Numbered from the stretch's first letter, positions 1-9,465 are shown. The stretch: 64,000 nucleotides of DNA from Hyphomicrobiales bacterium (GCA_900471485.1 UCEU01000033.1:1-64000); one strand, 5' to 3'. Notes: generated by a model from the sequence alone, not told the origin. Translations and numbers: made by a program.

Positions 1-130
1 CCCAACCCTCCCCACAAGGGGGAGGGCTAACCCGGCCGGTCCCACTGAGCCTCGATTGGGGCAGGTGGGTGCCGCAAGTCTTCTCCCCCCCTTGTGGGGG
101 AGATGGCCGGCAGGCCAGAGGGGGACTTTC
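1..130. repeat. Rhizobial palindromic intergenic repeat, left edge cut
   Basis: Two GC-rich inverted repeats lie here. The first (about 6-27) reads CCTCCCCACAAGGGGGAGG. The second (about 83-104) is a C-run, TTGT, G-run palindrome, followed by GGCCGGCAGGCC. Elements of this type (C-run, ACAAG, G-run beside a GGCCTGCCGGCC core) are scattered between genes in Rhizobiaceae, from memory. It sits between frcC and the frcB gene expected to the left, so in RNA it would form strong hairpins inside the operon. No coding sequence is visible in 1-244. Confidence 0.6.
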
Positions 131-244
131 CCGATACATCGACTGTGACCCCAGGCGGCCGAAGGGCAGGCCTGGGGAAAGACCACCACTCACATGCAAT
201 CGTCCCGCGCACGCACGGCGGACAGGATTCCGGGAGGAACATCC

Positions 245-1324
245 ATGAGTGAGCCAACCGCGGCATCACCGCATCACGATTACGAAAAAGTCCTCAAGGA
301 CAGTTCGACCGACGTCGCCTCGTTCGACACGGACGACAAGAGTTTCCTTCAGAAATTCCGGCATTTCCTGCATTCGAGCCCATCGGCGGTATCGCTGATC
401 GTGCTCGTGCTGTCGCTGGTCATCTTCGGCGCCCTGTTGGGCACCAAGTTCTTCTCCGCCTTCTCGCTGACGCTCATCCTTCAGCAGGTGGCGATCACCG
501 GCATCGTCGGCGCCGCGCAGACGCTGGTCATCATGACGGCGGGCATCGATCTCTCGGTCGGCGCCATCATGGTGCTGTCTTCCGTCGTCATGGGCCAGTT
601 CGTCTTCCGCTACGGCCTTCCGGTCGAGCTCGCCATCCTCTGCGGCTTTGCCGTCGGCGCGCTCTGCGGCTTCATCAATGGGTGGCTCGTCGCCCGCATG
701 AAGCTGCCGCCCTTCATCGTCACGCTCGGCATGTGGCAGATCGTTCTCGCGACGAACTTCCTCTATTCCGCCAACGAGACGATCCGCGCCCAGGAAATCG
801 AAACCACGGCGCCGCTCTTGCAGCTCTTCGGTGATACGTTCCGCATCGGCGGCGCGGTCTTCACTTATGGCGTCATCGCCATGGTGCTGCTCGTGGCGTT
901 CCTCTGGTATGTGCTGAACCACACCCCCTGGGGCCGACATCTCTATGCCGTCGGTGACGATCCTGAGGCGGCAGAACTGTCGGGTGTCAACGTCAAGCGC
1001 ATGCTGATCTCGGTCTATGTGCTCTCTGGCATCATCTGTGCGCTCGCCGGCTGGGCCCTTATCGGCCGCATCGGCTCGGTATCGCCCACCGCCGGCCAGT
1101 TCGCCAACATCGAAAGCATCACCGCGGTGGTGATCGGCGGAATCTCGCTCTTCGGCGGCCGTGGCTCCGTTCTCGGGATGATGTTCGGCGCGCTCATCGT
1201 CGGCGTCTTCTCGCTCGGCCTGCGCCTGCTCGGCACGGACGTGCAATGGACCTACCTCTTGATCGGCGTCCTCATCATCGTCGCCGTCGCAATCGACCAG
1301 TGGATCAGAAAGGCAGCAGGCTGA
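245..1324 (+). CDS. frcC: Fructose ABC transporter permease FrcC
   Basis: Inner-membrane permease of the ribose/xylose family (BPD_transp_2), 359 residues. A hydrophilic N-terminus of about 45 residues is followed by around ten hydrophobic segments. The family motif ITAGIDLSVGA appears as MTAGIDLSVGAIMVLSS, and the cytoplasmic coupling region reads GDDPEAAELSGVNVKRML. The ATG at 245 is chosen because GGGAGGAAC precedes it; an in-frame ATG at 194 has no such site. The stop overlaps the start of the ATPase gene (TGATG). Followed by frcA and frcK, this is the order of the S. meliloti frcBCAK fructose operon, which supports fructose as substrate; the permease sequence alone would fit other sugars. 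Confidence 0.88.
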   Translation: MSEPTAASPHHDYEKVLKDSSTDVASFDTDDKSFLQKFRHFLHSSPSAVSLIVLVLSLVIFGALLGTKFFSAFSLTLILQQVAITGIVGAAQTLVIMTAGIDLSVGAIMVLSSVVMGQFVFRYGLPVELAILCGFAVGALCGFINGWLVARMKLPPFIVTLGMWQIVLATNFLYSANETIRAQEIETTAPLLQLFGDTFRIGGAVFTYGVIAMVLLVAFLWYVLNHTPWGRHLYAVGDDPEAAELSGVNVKRMLISVYVLSGIICALAGWALIGRIGSVSPTAGQFANIESITAVVIGGISLFGGRGSVLGMMFGALIVGVFSLGLRLLGTDVQWTYLLIGVLIIVAVAIDQWIRKAAG

Positions 1325-2106
1325 TGGCTACCGAACCCCTTCTCATGGCGCGTGGTCTCGTCAAGCGCTACGGCCGCGTCACCGCCCTCGACCATGCCGA
1401 CTTCGATCTCTATCCGGGCGAAATCCTGGCGGTGATCGGCGATAACGGCGCCGGCAAGTCCTCGCTCATCAAGGCGATCTCCGGCGCCATCCGCCCCGAT
1501 GAAGGCGAGATTCGCCTCGAGGGGCAGCCGATCAACTTCCATTCGCCGATGGATGCCAGAAAGGCCGGCATCGAGACCGTCTACCAGAACCTTGCCCTGT
1601 CGCCGGCGCTCTCCATCGCCGACAACATGTTCCTCGGCCGCGAAATCCGCAAGCCGGGCTTCATGGGCAAGTTCATGCGCAAGCTCGACCATTCGGCGAT
1701 GGAAAAGATGGCGCGTCAGAAGCTCACCGAGCTTGGCCTGATGACCATCCAGAACATCAACCAGGCGGTCGAGACGCTTTCCGGCGGTCAGCGCCAGGGT
1801 GTCGCGGTTGCTCGTGCTGCGGCCTTCGGCTCCAAGGTCATCATCCTCGACGAGCCGACGGCGGCCTTGGGCGTAAAGGAAAGCCGCCGCGTGCTGGAAC
1901 TGATCCTCGACGTCCGCTCGCGCGGCATCCCGATCGTGCTGATCTCGCACAACATGCCGCATGTCTTCGAAGTTGCGGATCGGATACACATACACCGTCT
2001 CGGTCGCCGCCTCACGGTGATCAATCCCAAGGAATACACCATGTCCGACGCGGTCGCCTTCATGACGGGCGCCAAGTCGGTCCCCACGGAGCCGGTTGCC
2101 GCATGA
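1324..2106 (+). CDS. frcA: Fructose ABC transporter ATP-binding protein FrcA
   Basis: ATPase that drives sugar import through FrcC, 260 residues with a single ABC domain, unlike the two-domain RbsA/XylG proteins. Visible motifs are Walker A GDNGAGKSS, signature LSGGQRQG, Walker B VIILDEPTAAL and the H-loop ISHNM. The ATG at 1324 overlaps the frcC stop by one base, indicating translational coupling; an upstream in-frame start at 1246 would lie inside frcC and is rejected. Length and neighbours match S. meliloti FrcA. Confidence 0.88.
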   Translation: MATEPLLMARGLVKRYGRVTALDHADFDLYPGEILAVIGDNGAGKSSLIKAISGAIRPDEGEIRLEGQPINFHSPMDARKAGIETVYQNLALSPALSIADNMFLGREIRKPGFMGKFMRKLDHSAMEKMARQKLTELGLMTIQNINQAVETLSGGQRQGVAVARAAAFGSKVIILDEPTAALGVKESRRVLELILDVRSRGIPIVLISHNMPHVFEVADRIHIHRLGRRLTVINPKEYTMSDAVAFMTGAKSVPTEPVAA

Positions 2107-2729
2107 GCATGACAATTGAAGACATCGCCGGCGAGGTCATCGGCCGCGCCGGCGAGGCCAAGCGCTTCCTGATCGCCATCGCCGGCCCGCCCGGCGCCGG
2201 CAAGTCGACCATGGCGGATCACATCGCCGACGCGCTGCGGGCGCGCGGCGAAACCGCCGCCGTCCTGCCGATGGATGGCTTCCACATGGACAACGCCATT
2301 CTCATCGAGCGTGGCCTGCTCGCCCGCAAGGGCATCCCCGAAACCTTCGACGTGCGCGGGTTCCTCGATATCATCCGTGCCGTGCGCCCGGCCGATCAGG
2401 AGGTCCTCGTCCCGGTCTTCGACCGCTCGCGCGAACTCGCCATCGCCTCCGCCCGTCCGATCACGCCGGAGCACCGCTTCATCATCGTCGAGGGCAACTA
2501 TCTGCTGTTCAGCCTGGGCAAGTGGAGCGAACTCGAAGGCATCTTCGACTACTCGATCATGCTCGCCCCGCCGATCGAGGTGCTGGAGGAACGTCTTTGG
2601 GCGCGTTGGCGCGGCTACAAGCTGAGCGAGGAGGAATCCGCGCGCAAGGTCTATGAGAACGACCTTCCGAACGGTCGCCTTATTCTCGGCAACCGCCGTC
2701 GCGCCGACGTCACCTTCGAGACCGACTAA
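2103..2729 (+). CDS. frcK: Kinase-like P-loop protein FrcK
   Basis: Protein of 208 residues in the uridine kinase/pantothenate kinase P-loop family. Walker A GPPGAGKST lies at residues 28-36, then a conserved MDGFHMDN segment and an LID-like RWRGYKLSEEES stretch. It overlaps frcA by four bases (ATGA), so it is cotranslated with the transporter. In S. meliloti the equivalent gene closes the frc operon and was named for its kinase likeness; its substrate is, to my knowledge, not settled, and a PfkB fructokinase is encoded separately at 9556-10482. A nucleoside or sugar could be the acceptor. Confidence 0.82.
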   Translation: MSMTIEDIAGEVIGRAGEAKRFLIAIAGPPGAGKSTMADHIADALRARGETAAVLPMDGFHMDNAILIERGLLARKGIPETFDVRGFLDIIRAVRPADQEVLVPVFDRSRELAIASARPITPEHRFIIVEGNYLLFSLGKWSELEGIFDYSIMLAPPIEVLEERLWARWRGYKLSEEESARKVYENDLPNGRLILGNRRRADVTFETD

Positions 2730-2845
2730 GCACCGGAGCGCGCCGGCGGTCCGATGGAGAATTGACCGCCGGAATGTTGCCATCGGCTGCATTGGGGTGA
2801 TAATCCCCGGGCTGAGCCTTGAAGGTCAGCCGCCGGAGTTTCCCA

Positions 2846-3886
2846 ATGCAATCGATCACCATCCGCCGCCCAGATGATTGGCACCTGCACCTGCGCGACG
2901 GCGCCATGCTGGAGGGTGTCATCGGCGACACCAGCCGCGACTTCGCCCGCGCCATCATCATGCCGAATCTCGTTCCGCCGGTGGTGACCACCGCTGATGC
3001 CGAAGCCTACAAGGCGCGCATCATGGCCGCCCTGCCGAAGGGCGACCGCTTCCAGCCGCTGATGACGCTCTATCTGACCGAGCACACCGATCCCGACGAT
3101 GTCGAGGCGGGCAAGGCGAGCGGTCTCATCACCGCAGTCAAGCTCTACCCTGCCGGCGCCACAACCAACTCGCACGGCGGCGTGCGGGATATCGAAAAAG
3201 CCATGCCGGTGCTGGAGCGCATGGCCAGGATCGGCCTTCCGCTCTGCGTTCACGGTGAAGTGACTACGCCTGACGTCGATATTTTCGACCGCGAGGCCGT
3301 CTTCATCGAGACCGTGCTCGATCCGCTGCGCAAGCGCCTGCCGGAGCTGAAGGTGACGATGGAGCATGTGACGACCAAGGACGGCATCGACTATATCAAG
3401 TCTTCCAAGGCCAATCTCGCCGGCTCGATCACCACGCATCACCTGATCATCAACCGCAACGCCATCCTCGTCGGCGGCATTCGCCCGCATTATTATTGCC
3501 TGCCGGTCGCCAAGCGCGAAGTTCACCGCCTGGCGCTGCGCGCCGCCGCCACCAGCGGCGATCCGCGCTTCTTCCTCGGCACGGATTCGGCGCCGCATGT
3601 CGATCCGCTGAAGGAATGCGCCTGCGGCTGCGCGGGCATCTACACCTCGGTCAACACGATGAGCTGCCTCGCCCATGTGTTCGAGCAGGAAAATGCGCTC
3701 GACAAGCTCGAGGCCTTTACTTCGCTGAACGGCCCTGCCTGGTATGGTCTTCCCGTAAATGAGGAAAGTCTAATTCTCGTAAAGCGGACGGATCCTGTCG
3801 CATTCCCGGCGAAGATCGAGACCGGCGCCGGTACTGTCACTGTCTTCGATCCGATGTTCCCGCTGCATTGGGACGTTCAGCGCTAG
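2846..3886 (+). CDS. pyrC: Dihydroorotase
   Basis: Cytoplasmic zinc amidohydrolase that interconverts N-carbamoyl-aspartate and dihydroorotate in pyrimidine synthesis; 346 residues, the size of class II PyrC (E. coli about 348). The metal-binding HLH motif is at residues 13-15 (DDWHLHLRDG), the likely carboxylated lysine in ITAVKLYPAG near residue 99, further ligands in LCVHGEV and TTHHLI, and the catalytic aspartate in LGTDSAPH. ATG 2846 is preferred over the TTG at 2819 because the family N-terminus (MQSITIRRPDDWHLH) starts there. pyrE lies 4.9 kb downstream rather than adjacent. Confidence 0.95.
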   Translation: MQSITIRRPDDWHLHLRDGAMLEGVIGDTSRDFARAIIMPNLVPPVVTTADAEAYKARIMAALPKGDRFQPLMTLYLTEHTDPDDVEAGKASGLITAVKLYPAGATTNSHGGVRDIEKAMPVLERMARIGLPLCVHGEVTTPDVDIFDREAVFIETVLDPLRKRLPELKVTMEHVTTKDGIDYIKSSKANLAGSITTHHLIINRNAILVGGIRPHYYCLPVAKREVHRLALRAAATSGDPRFFLGTDSAPHVDPLKECACGCAGIYTSVNTMSCLAHVFEQENALDKLEAFTSLNGPAWYGLPVNEESLILVKRTDPVAFPAKIETGAGTVTVFDPMFPLHWDVQR

Positions 3887-4073
3887 AAAGTATTCTTTAA
3901 TACTGGGATCTATATTGTCGGATCTCCTCGGCGGCGGCATGTGTGTGCCGTCGTCATGTCGATTTTTCTTTGACTATTTCATTTTTAACGAAGCCGCTAA
4001 GACATTGGTCATAACCCAATGGCTAACCTGCGGACGATTGAGGGCTGCGGCATTAGCCGCATGGGTTATAAGC

Positions 4074-5252
4074 ATGACGCTTGATTACAATTCCCTGCTG
4101 ATCGCGCTTGCCGTTTCGGCAAGCTGCCTGGCAGCAACCTTGTTCGGCAGCTGGATGGGTCGCCGCACGGAAACCTTTCTCTTGGCCTGCACGTTCGGGC
4201 TGGTGATGGTCGTAGGCGGCATCGTGGTTTACGGCATGTATGTCGATGAACCCTCCCGTTCGCTCGGCGCCGCGACCTTCGCGTTTCTCCATTCGGGCAT
4301 CGCCCTGGCGTGGGGCGCCGGGTATGAATTTCGTACCGGCCGTTTTCCCGTTTTCCGCACCATTCTCTGCGCCGCCGGCGCGGTGATCCTGTCCGTTCCC
4401 CCCATGGTCTTCGGCTATGACGGCCTCGGCTTCATCGCCCAGAATACCATGCTCTCGGTCGTCATCTTCGCGACCGCCTACCAGTACTGGCTTGCCCGCG
4501 CCGAGGCGCGCGCGCCGCTGATCGCGATCACCGTTCTCTACTCGCTGACCGCTGCTTCGTTTGCCCTTTGCGCCGCTGTTCTGATCGTCGGTGGCAGGCT
4601 GGTGCTGGATGCGGCGCCGAGCGGCTGGGCCGAAGACCTCAACATCGCCGTCTGCATCGCCAGCATGACCGGCATCGGCGCCCTGTCGCTGGCGCTTTAC
4701 CAGTGGCGCGTCGCCGCCCGCCATCGTCTCGATGCGATCACCGATCCCCTGACCGGCCTGCTCAACCGCCGCGCCCTGTTCGACCGCTACGGCGGCCGCA
4801 CGATGAATGCCGCCACCGCCGTCGTCGTCTTCGATATCGATCATTTCAAGTCGATCAACGACACCCACGGCCACGCGGCGGGCGATCGCGTCCTCAGGGC
4901 CTTCGCGGCGATTCTGGACGAGAACTGCCGCGCTGGTGACGCCGTCGCGAGACTGGGCGGCGAAGAGTTCGCGCTCGTGCTGGAAAACGCAAAGGCCGGC
5001 CATGTCGAAATGGTCGCCGATCGCATCCGCAAGAGCTTCGAGAATTTCGAAATGCGTGCCGAGGGCAAGGCAGTGCGCTGCACCGTCAGCGCCGGCGTCG
5101 CACTGGCGCGCATCGTGCCGACGCATTTCGATGCCATGCTGAGCGCCGCCGACAAGGCGCTCTACGGCGCCAAGCGCGGTGGCCGCAACCGGGTGGAAAT
5201 CGCAAGCCATCTCCACACCGTTCCGGCGGACACGGTGCGCACGGGCTCTTGA
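4074..5252 (+). CDS. Membrane-bound GGDEF diguanylate cyclase
   Basis: Predicted to make cyclic di-GMP from two GTP. The first 220 or so residues form about seven hydrophobic segments without a recognised sensor domain; the C-terminal half is a GGDEF domain with DPLTGLLNRRAL, DIDHFKSINDTHGHAAGD and the active-site loop GGEEF. An inhibitory I-site RAGD lies five residues before the loop, so product inhibition is expected. The ATG at 4074 begins a plausible first membrane helix; a TTG at 3915 would add 53 residues of poor quality. The 187 bases after pyrC hold only a weak AT hairpin. Confidence 0.85.
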   Translation: MTLDYNSLLIALAVSASCLAATLFGSWMGRRTETFLLACTFGLVMVVGGIVVYGMYVDEPSRSLGAATFAFLHSGIALAWGAGYEFRTGRFPVFRTILCAAGAVILSVPPMVFGYDGLGFIAQNTMLSVVIFATAYQYWLARAEARAPLIAITVLYSLTAASFALCAAVLIVGGRLVLDAAPSGWAEDLNIAVCIASMTGIGALSLALYQWRVAARHRLDAITDPLTGLLNRRALFDRYGGRTMNAATAVVVFDIDHFKSINDTHGHAAGDRVLRAFAAILDENCRAGDAVARLGGEEFALVLENAKAGHVEMVADRIRKSFENFEMRAEGKAVRCTVSAGVALARIVPTHFDAMLSAADKALYGAKRGGRNRVEIASHLHTVPADTVRTGS

Positions 5253-5440
5253 TCTCCAACGGCGGCCTGCGTAGTCTCGTGGCTGGCCGGATGCAGCCAG
5301 CCGCCCCGCGGCGCGAAAGCGCTATGGTGAATGCATCCAGATATCTCCTTCACATCCCTTGCCGTATGGCGATCGATGGCGAACGGGTCAGCAGACGCGG
5401 GCACTGATCGTCCTGTTCGCCGCCAACGGAAGGAACCACC

Positions 5441-5983
5441 ATGCGCGATTTTCGCGACGCCAAACTCATGGCAAAAGCATTGCGGCAGGCCCTTGCCGCC
5501 CGTGACGTGTCTTTCACCCACAGCGAAACGCTTGAAATCGTCGCCCGGCAGTTCGGCTTCGACGAATGGAACGTGCTCGCCTCAAAGCTTGACGAGAAGG
5601 AGGTGGCTGCTGAGGCTGTCGTCATTCAGCCGCCGATCCCGATCTTCCGCATCTTCGATGTCGACAAGGCCAAGGAGTTCTATTGCGGCTTCCTCGGTTT
5701 CGCGCTCGATTGGGAACACCGCTTCGGTGATCATTTTCCGCTCTACTGCCAGGTCTCGCGCAGCGGACTGCAACTGCATCTGAGCGAGCATTCCGGCGAC
5801 GCCAGCCCCGGCGCCCGGGCATTCATCCCTGTAACCAGCGTCCGCGCTTTCCAGGCGGAACTTTCGGCCAAGCAGTACCGCTACATGAAGCCGGGCTTGC
5901 AGGACGCGCCATGGGGTCTTGAGATGGAAGTCATCGATCCCTTCAACAACCGTCTGACGTTCTGCGAGCGTTCGGAGAACTGA
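5441..5983 (+). CDS. Glyoxalase-superfamily (VOC) protein with N-terminal helical module
   Basis: Protein of 180 residues. The first 60 (MRDFRDAKLMAKALRQAL, then SETLEIVARQFGFDEWNVLASKL) form a short helical module often found ahead of this VOC group. Residues 65-180 form a bleomycin-resistance/glyoxalase-like fold (PIFRIFDVDKAKEFYCGFLGFALDWEH, and MEVIDPFNNRLTFCE at the end). GGAAGGAACC lies 5' of the ATG. It converges on the next gene with 17 bases between stops. Substrate unknown; antibiotic sequestration or a small-molecule lyase role are both possible. Confidence 0.75.
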   Translation: MRDFRDAKLMAKALRQALAARDVSFTHSETLEIVARQFGFDEWNVLASKLDEKEVAAEAVVIQPPIPIFRIFDVDKAKEFYCGFLGFALDWEHRFGDHFPLYCQVSRSGLQLHLSEHSGDASPGARAFIPVTSVRAFQAELSAKQYRYMKPGLQDAPWGLEMEVIDPFNNRLTFCERSEN

Positions 5984-6000
5984 GCCGACGAGCCTTGGCG

Positions 6001-7272
6001 TCAGGTCGGCCATATCCCGCGCAGCGACAGATATCCGACGGCGCCAAGGCCGACGGCAACCGCCGAGGCGACGCCGAGCGCCGTGCCGTATTCGCGGCGC
6101 CCGGCGGTGAACGCCAGCGCCACCTTCGCGATCATGTTGACCGCGACCGCGATCAGGATGACATCGGCTGCCGTCCTCACGCCGATCGTCGATCCGACGA
6201 GGCGGGCGGTGGAGAGTGTGATCGCATCGACATCGACCAGTCCGGAAATCGCTGACACGACGAACAGTGCCGATGGCCCGACATATTCGATCGCGATCTT
6301 GGAGACGAGGCTGATCAGGCCGAGCAGCAGCGCAAACGAAATCACCGTCTGCAGTTCGAACGGGTTCTTCAACCCGATCTCCGGCGCATGCGCATCCGAT
6401 TGGGAGCGCCATGCCGAAAAGAGGCTGGTAGCGAGAAATCCGAGGATGGCGGGGATGAGCGCGGAGGCCAGCGGCGCGAACATGCTGAAGGACAGCGCGC
6501 TGGCGATAACGAGCACGCGCGCGAAGGAGAGCGCGCCCGCGATCGCCGCGCCCGCCGCCAGATGCCGCGCGCTCTGCGGGGCTTCGGTCGAATAACGGGC
6601 GAAGGAGAGCGTCAGCGCGGTCGACGAAACGAGCCCGCCGGCAGCACCCGCCAGCAATATGCCACGACTGGTTCCCATGAGCCGGATCGCCACATAGCCG
6701 GCGAATGAGAGCGCTGCGATCGTGATGGTCAGGAGCCAGAGCGAGTAGGGATTGAGCGCACCCCAGGGGTCGAGCGGCCTATCCGGCAGCAAGGGCAGCG
6801 CGATCACGGTCATGGCGAGCAGCATCAGCGCGGACCGAAGCTCCACCCAGGTCAGCCCCTGCAGGAAGCCGTGCAGGCTCGTGCGCGCTGCGAGCACGAC
6901 TGTCATCGCAACGGCGCCGGCACCGGCCGTGGTCACGTCGCCGACAGCGGCAAGCACGCCCAGGGCAAAGACGGCGAGTGCGGCGACGATCGAGGTGATG
7001 CCGTAGTCCTTGTCCTCGATCGCCTCCTGCCATTTGCCGGCGATGTAGACGAAGCCGAGCAGGGCGGCGATGGTTGCCGGCAGGAAGGGGCCGGTCAGCG
7101 GCTGCAGCGTGCCGACGACGCCGCCGAGAAAGCCCGTGAGCCCAAAGGTACGGATGCCCGCCGTGCGTCCGCCCTCACGAACCTCGCGTTCGGTCCAGCC
7201 GCGCTCGACGCCGACGAGAAGGCCAATGGCAAGCGCGACGCCGAGACGGCGGAAGACCTCGATGTGTTCCAT
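6001..7272 (-). CDS. MgtC/DUF4010-type integral membrane protein
   Basis: About 423 residues, almost entirely hydrophobic with about a dozen membrane segments. The N-terminus (VFRRLGVALAIGLLVGVERGWTERE...GIRTFGLTGFLGGVVG) is the MgtC/SapB-type motif; the remainder matches the DUF4010 family. Function unproven; a transport or magnesium-linked role is only suggested by the MgtC-like part. I use the ATG at 7272; a GTG at 7281 is also possible and no clear Shine-Dalgarno decides. No operon partner: the upstream gene on the same strand is a GGDEF protein about 165 bases away. Confidence 0.75.
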   Translation of the reverse strand: MEHIEVFRRLGVALAIGLLVGVERGWTEREVREGGRTAGIRTFGLTGFLGGVVGTLQPLTGPFLPATIAALLGFVYIAGKWQEAIEDKDYGITSIVAALAVFALGVLAAVGDVTTAGAGAVAMTVVLAARTSLHGFLQGLTWVELRSALMLLAMTVIALPLLPDRPLDPWGALNPYSLWLLTITIAALSFAGYVAIRLMGTSRGILLAGAAGGLVSSTALTLSFARYSTEAPQSARHLAAGAAIAGALSFARVLVIASALSFSMFAPLASALIPAILGFLATSLFSAWRSQSDAHAPEIGLKNPFELQTVISFALLLGLISLVSKIAIEYVGPSALFVVSAISGLVDVDAITLSTARLVGSTIGVRTAADVILIAVAVNMIAKVALAFTAGRREYGTALGVASAVAVGLGAVGYLSLRGIWPT

Positions 7273-7377
7273 GCCAGCCACGATATCGCCGCCGCGCCGC
7301 TAAGCAAGCGCAAACAACTGATCCTATTGGTGCATTCCCGCGTTCGATACCGATCGTTGCAGTCGCGGAAACATCAA

Positions 7378-7414
7378 GGGCAGGCGGCCCGCTCGATGCG
7401 GATGCCGCCTGCCC
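7378..7414. terminator. GC-rich hairpin between two leftward genes
   Basis: Perfect 11-bp stem: GGGCAGGCGGC (7378-7388) pairs with GCCGCCTGCCC (7404-7414), 15-base loop. The only T-run follows in the rightward direction (ATTTTC). It probably ends the leftward GGDEF transcript that stops at 7437, but without a good T-tail on that strand. Confidence 0.45.
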
Positions 7415-7436
7415 ATTTTCGATCGCTGTCGGACGT

Positions 7437-8339
7437 CTAGGCCCGGATCCTGGCATCCCGGATCGAACGGGCGACCTCGGAGTGCACGGTGTTGCGTCCG
7501 CCGTTCTTCGCGCCGTAGAGCTTGCGGTCGGCCGCCATCAGCATGGACTTCAGCGTCTCGCTCGCCGGATCGCCGCGATAGACGCCGAAGCTCGCCGTCA
7601 CGCGGCCTTTCGGCAGCGGCCCCACCGTCTTGGCCTCGAACTGCGCGCGCAGGCGCTCGGCAACCGCGATGGCATCGTCGATATCGGTCTTCGGCAGGAC
7701 TAGGCAGAACTCCTCGCCGCCGATACGCGCCGCGATGTCGTAGGGGCGCAGGTTCTGCTGGATGGTGGCGCCGGCCATCATCAGCACCTGGTCGCCGACA
7801 TCATGGCCGAACTGGTCGTTGATCGATTTGAAATGGTCGAGGTCGAAAACCACGACAGAAAGCGGCGTGCGCTCGCGCGCGGCGCGGTTGATTTCGAGTG
7901 TGCCGATATCCTTGAGCCAGCGGCGATTGCCGAGGCCGGTCAGCACGTCCGTCGTCGCCTGGCGGCGCAGCTGCGAGAGCGTGGCGTCGAGCTCGGCGAT
8001 CAGCGTCGAGATGCCGTTCGAAACAATGCCGACCTCGTCCTGCCGGCTGGAGCGGACCGAGCGGACGGCGCCGGACGAACGATAGGTCTCCACCACGCCG
8101 GCAACGTCGTTGAGCGGTTTTATCAGCGACCAGACGGACGACAGGCAGAAGGCGGTGCCCAGGAGCGTTGCCGCCAGCACCGTCAAGAGGACGGGCAGGG
8201 CTTCATTGTGGAAGCCGGTGAACAGGTAGACGACAAGCGCGATAAGAGGCACGTGCGTCGACACAAAGCAAACTGAGAAAATCTTTAGCGTGAGCGACGT
8301 GCTGAACTTGTCGAGCACGTTGGACATCGTCAGGCGCAT
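7437..8339 (-). CDS. GGDEF diguanylate cyclase with membrane anchor and HAMP-like linker
   Basis: Predicted c-di-GMP synthase of 300 residues. Two membrane segments near the N-terminus (KIFSVCFVSTHVPLIALVVYLFTGF and ALPVLLTVLAATLLGTAFCLSSVWSL) enclose a very short loop; a HAMP-like stretch follows, then GGDEF with DVLTGLGNRRWL, DLDHFKSINDQFGHDVGD and GGEEF. The I-site RPYD is intact. Start: an upstream ATG at 8354 is followed by AAGGAG, itself six bases before the ATG at 8339, so 8339 is the likelier start. It faces away from pyrE. Confidence 0.85.
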   Translation of the reverse strand: MRLTMSNVLDKFSTSLTLKIFSVCFVSTHVPLIALVVYLFTGFHNEALPVLLTVLAATLLGTAFCLSSVWSLIKPLNDVAGVVETYRSSGAVRSVRSSRQDEVGIVSNGISTLIAELDATLSQLRRQATTDVLTGLGNRRWLKDIGTLEINRAARERTPLSVVVFDLDHFKSINDQFGHDVGDQVLMMAGATIQQNLRPYDIAARIGGEEFCLVLPKTDIDDAIAVAERLRAQFEAKTVGPLPKGRVTASFGVYRGDPASETLKSMLMAADRKLYGAKNGGRNTVHSEVARSIRDARIRA

Positions 8340-8775
8340 TCTGGACTCCTTCATGGTGTCTTTGGGCGCTGCGAAAATGGCGACGATCTCTCACCTCGTT
8401 CTTAACGGATTGGTTCGAATTTGAGCAGTTTCGCTAGTGTTTAGATAATACCTGACCTTTAGTGCCTGCTTCCCAAAGCATATGATTATCCTCTAAAATT
8501 TCGCAGGATTGTGGAAAATCGAATTGCTCGCAAAGTAAAAACCAGCCATGGTTTTGGGAATGTGCTGATCTCGCGGGAAACGCGCGCACCATTATCTTGC
8601 GAACACCATTTTTCTGCTATCTGGCGTCGGTCAAACGATGTCTGTCGACAAGCGCAAGCCGCATACTTTTCGGCATTATTCCTGCCTTGCGCGCTCGCTC
8701 CGTTCTGGAAAATTGCCCCACTTGCTGCTATTGGCCCATAAGTTTGAGCACCCGATAGAGGCAAAGGAGAGAACG
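8340..8775. other. 436-base intergenic region, no gene seen
   Basis: Divergent promoter region between the leftward GGDEF gene and pyrE. Reading frames inside are short and not family-like. Apart from the Shine-Dalgarno AAAGGAGAG ahead of pyrE I can point to no definite element. Confidence 0.5.
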
Positions 8776-9465
8776 ATGATCCAGGCAACATTCACAGACC
8801 GCAAAGTCATGGCCGAACTGGTGGCCAAGATGCTCTGGGAGATCAAGGCCGTTCACTTCAATGCCACCCAGCCCTACAAGTTCGCCTCCGGTATGGCGAG
8901 CCCCGTCTATATCGACTGCCGCAAGCTTCTCTCCTTCCCGCGTGTCCGCTCGACGGTGATGGATTTCGCCGCCAGCGTCGTTCTGCGCGAAGCGGGCTTC
9001 GAGAAGTTCGATTGCATCGCCGGCGGCGAAACGGCGGGCATCCCCTTCGCCGCCCTTCTCGCCGACCGCCTCAGCCTGCCGATGATCTATGTGCGCAAGC
9101 AGCCGAAGGGCCACGGCCGCAACGCCCAGATCGAGGGCAACATGCCCGAGGGTTCGCGCGTTCTGGTCATCGAGGACCTGACGACGGCCGGCGGCAGCAT
9201 GTTCAAGTTCATCGATGCCGTGCGCGCCGCCGGCGGCATTGTCGATCATGGCATCGCGCTCTTCTATTACGGCATCTTCGATGAAGGCGCGCTGCGCTTT
9301 GCCGATGGCAAGGTCAAGCTGCACTACATCGCCACATGGCGCGATGTTCTCGCCGTCGCCAAGGAGCAGCAATTGTTCGATCAGAACACCTTGAACGAGG
9401 TGGAATCCTTCCTCGACGCGCCGCTCGCATGGTCCGGCCGCAATGGCGGTATTTCATCACTTTGA
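8776..9465 (+). CDS. pyrE: Orotate phosphoribosyltransferase
   Basis: Cytoplasmic enzyme joining orotate and PRPP to give orotidine 5'-phosphate, fifth step of UMP synthesis. 229 residues. The N-terminal region FASGMASPVYIDCRKLL and the PRPP-binding loop VLVIEDLTTAGGSMFKFIDAV (two acidic residues then TTAGGS) are diagnostic, as is YVRKQPKGHGRNAQIEG. The ATG at 8776 follows AAAGGAGAGAACG; an upstream in-frame ATG at 8638 lacks this. The gene stands alone; frk follows after 90 bases. Confidence 0.95.
   Translation: MIQATFTDRKVMAELVAKMLWEIKAVHFNATQPYKFASGMASPVYIDCRKLLSFPRVRSTVMDFAASVVLREAGFEKFDCIAGGETAGIPFAALLADRLSLPMIYVRKQPKGHGRNAQIEGNMPEGSRVLVIEDLTTAGGSMFKFIDAVRAAGGIVDHGIALFYYGIFDEGALRFADGKVKLHYIATWRDVLAVAKEQQLFDQNTLNEVESFLDAPLAWSGRNGGISSL

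Noticed and set aside
3889..3904. AGTATT-CTTT-AATACT hairpin after pyrC
   Set aside because: Only six AT-rich pairs and no T-run; too weak to call a terminator.
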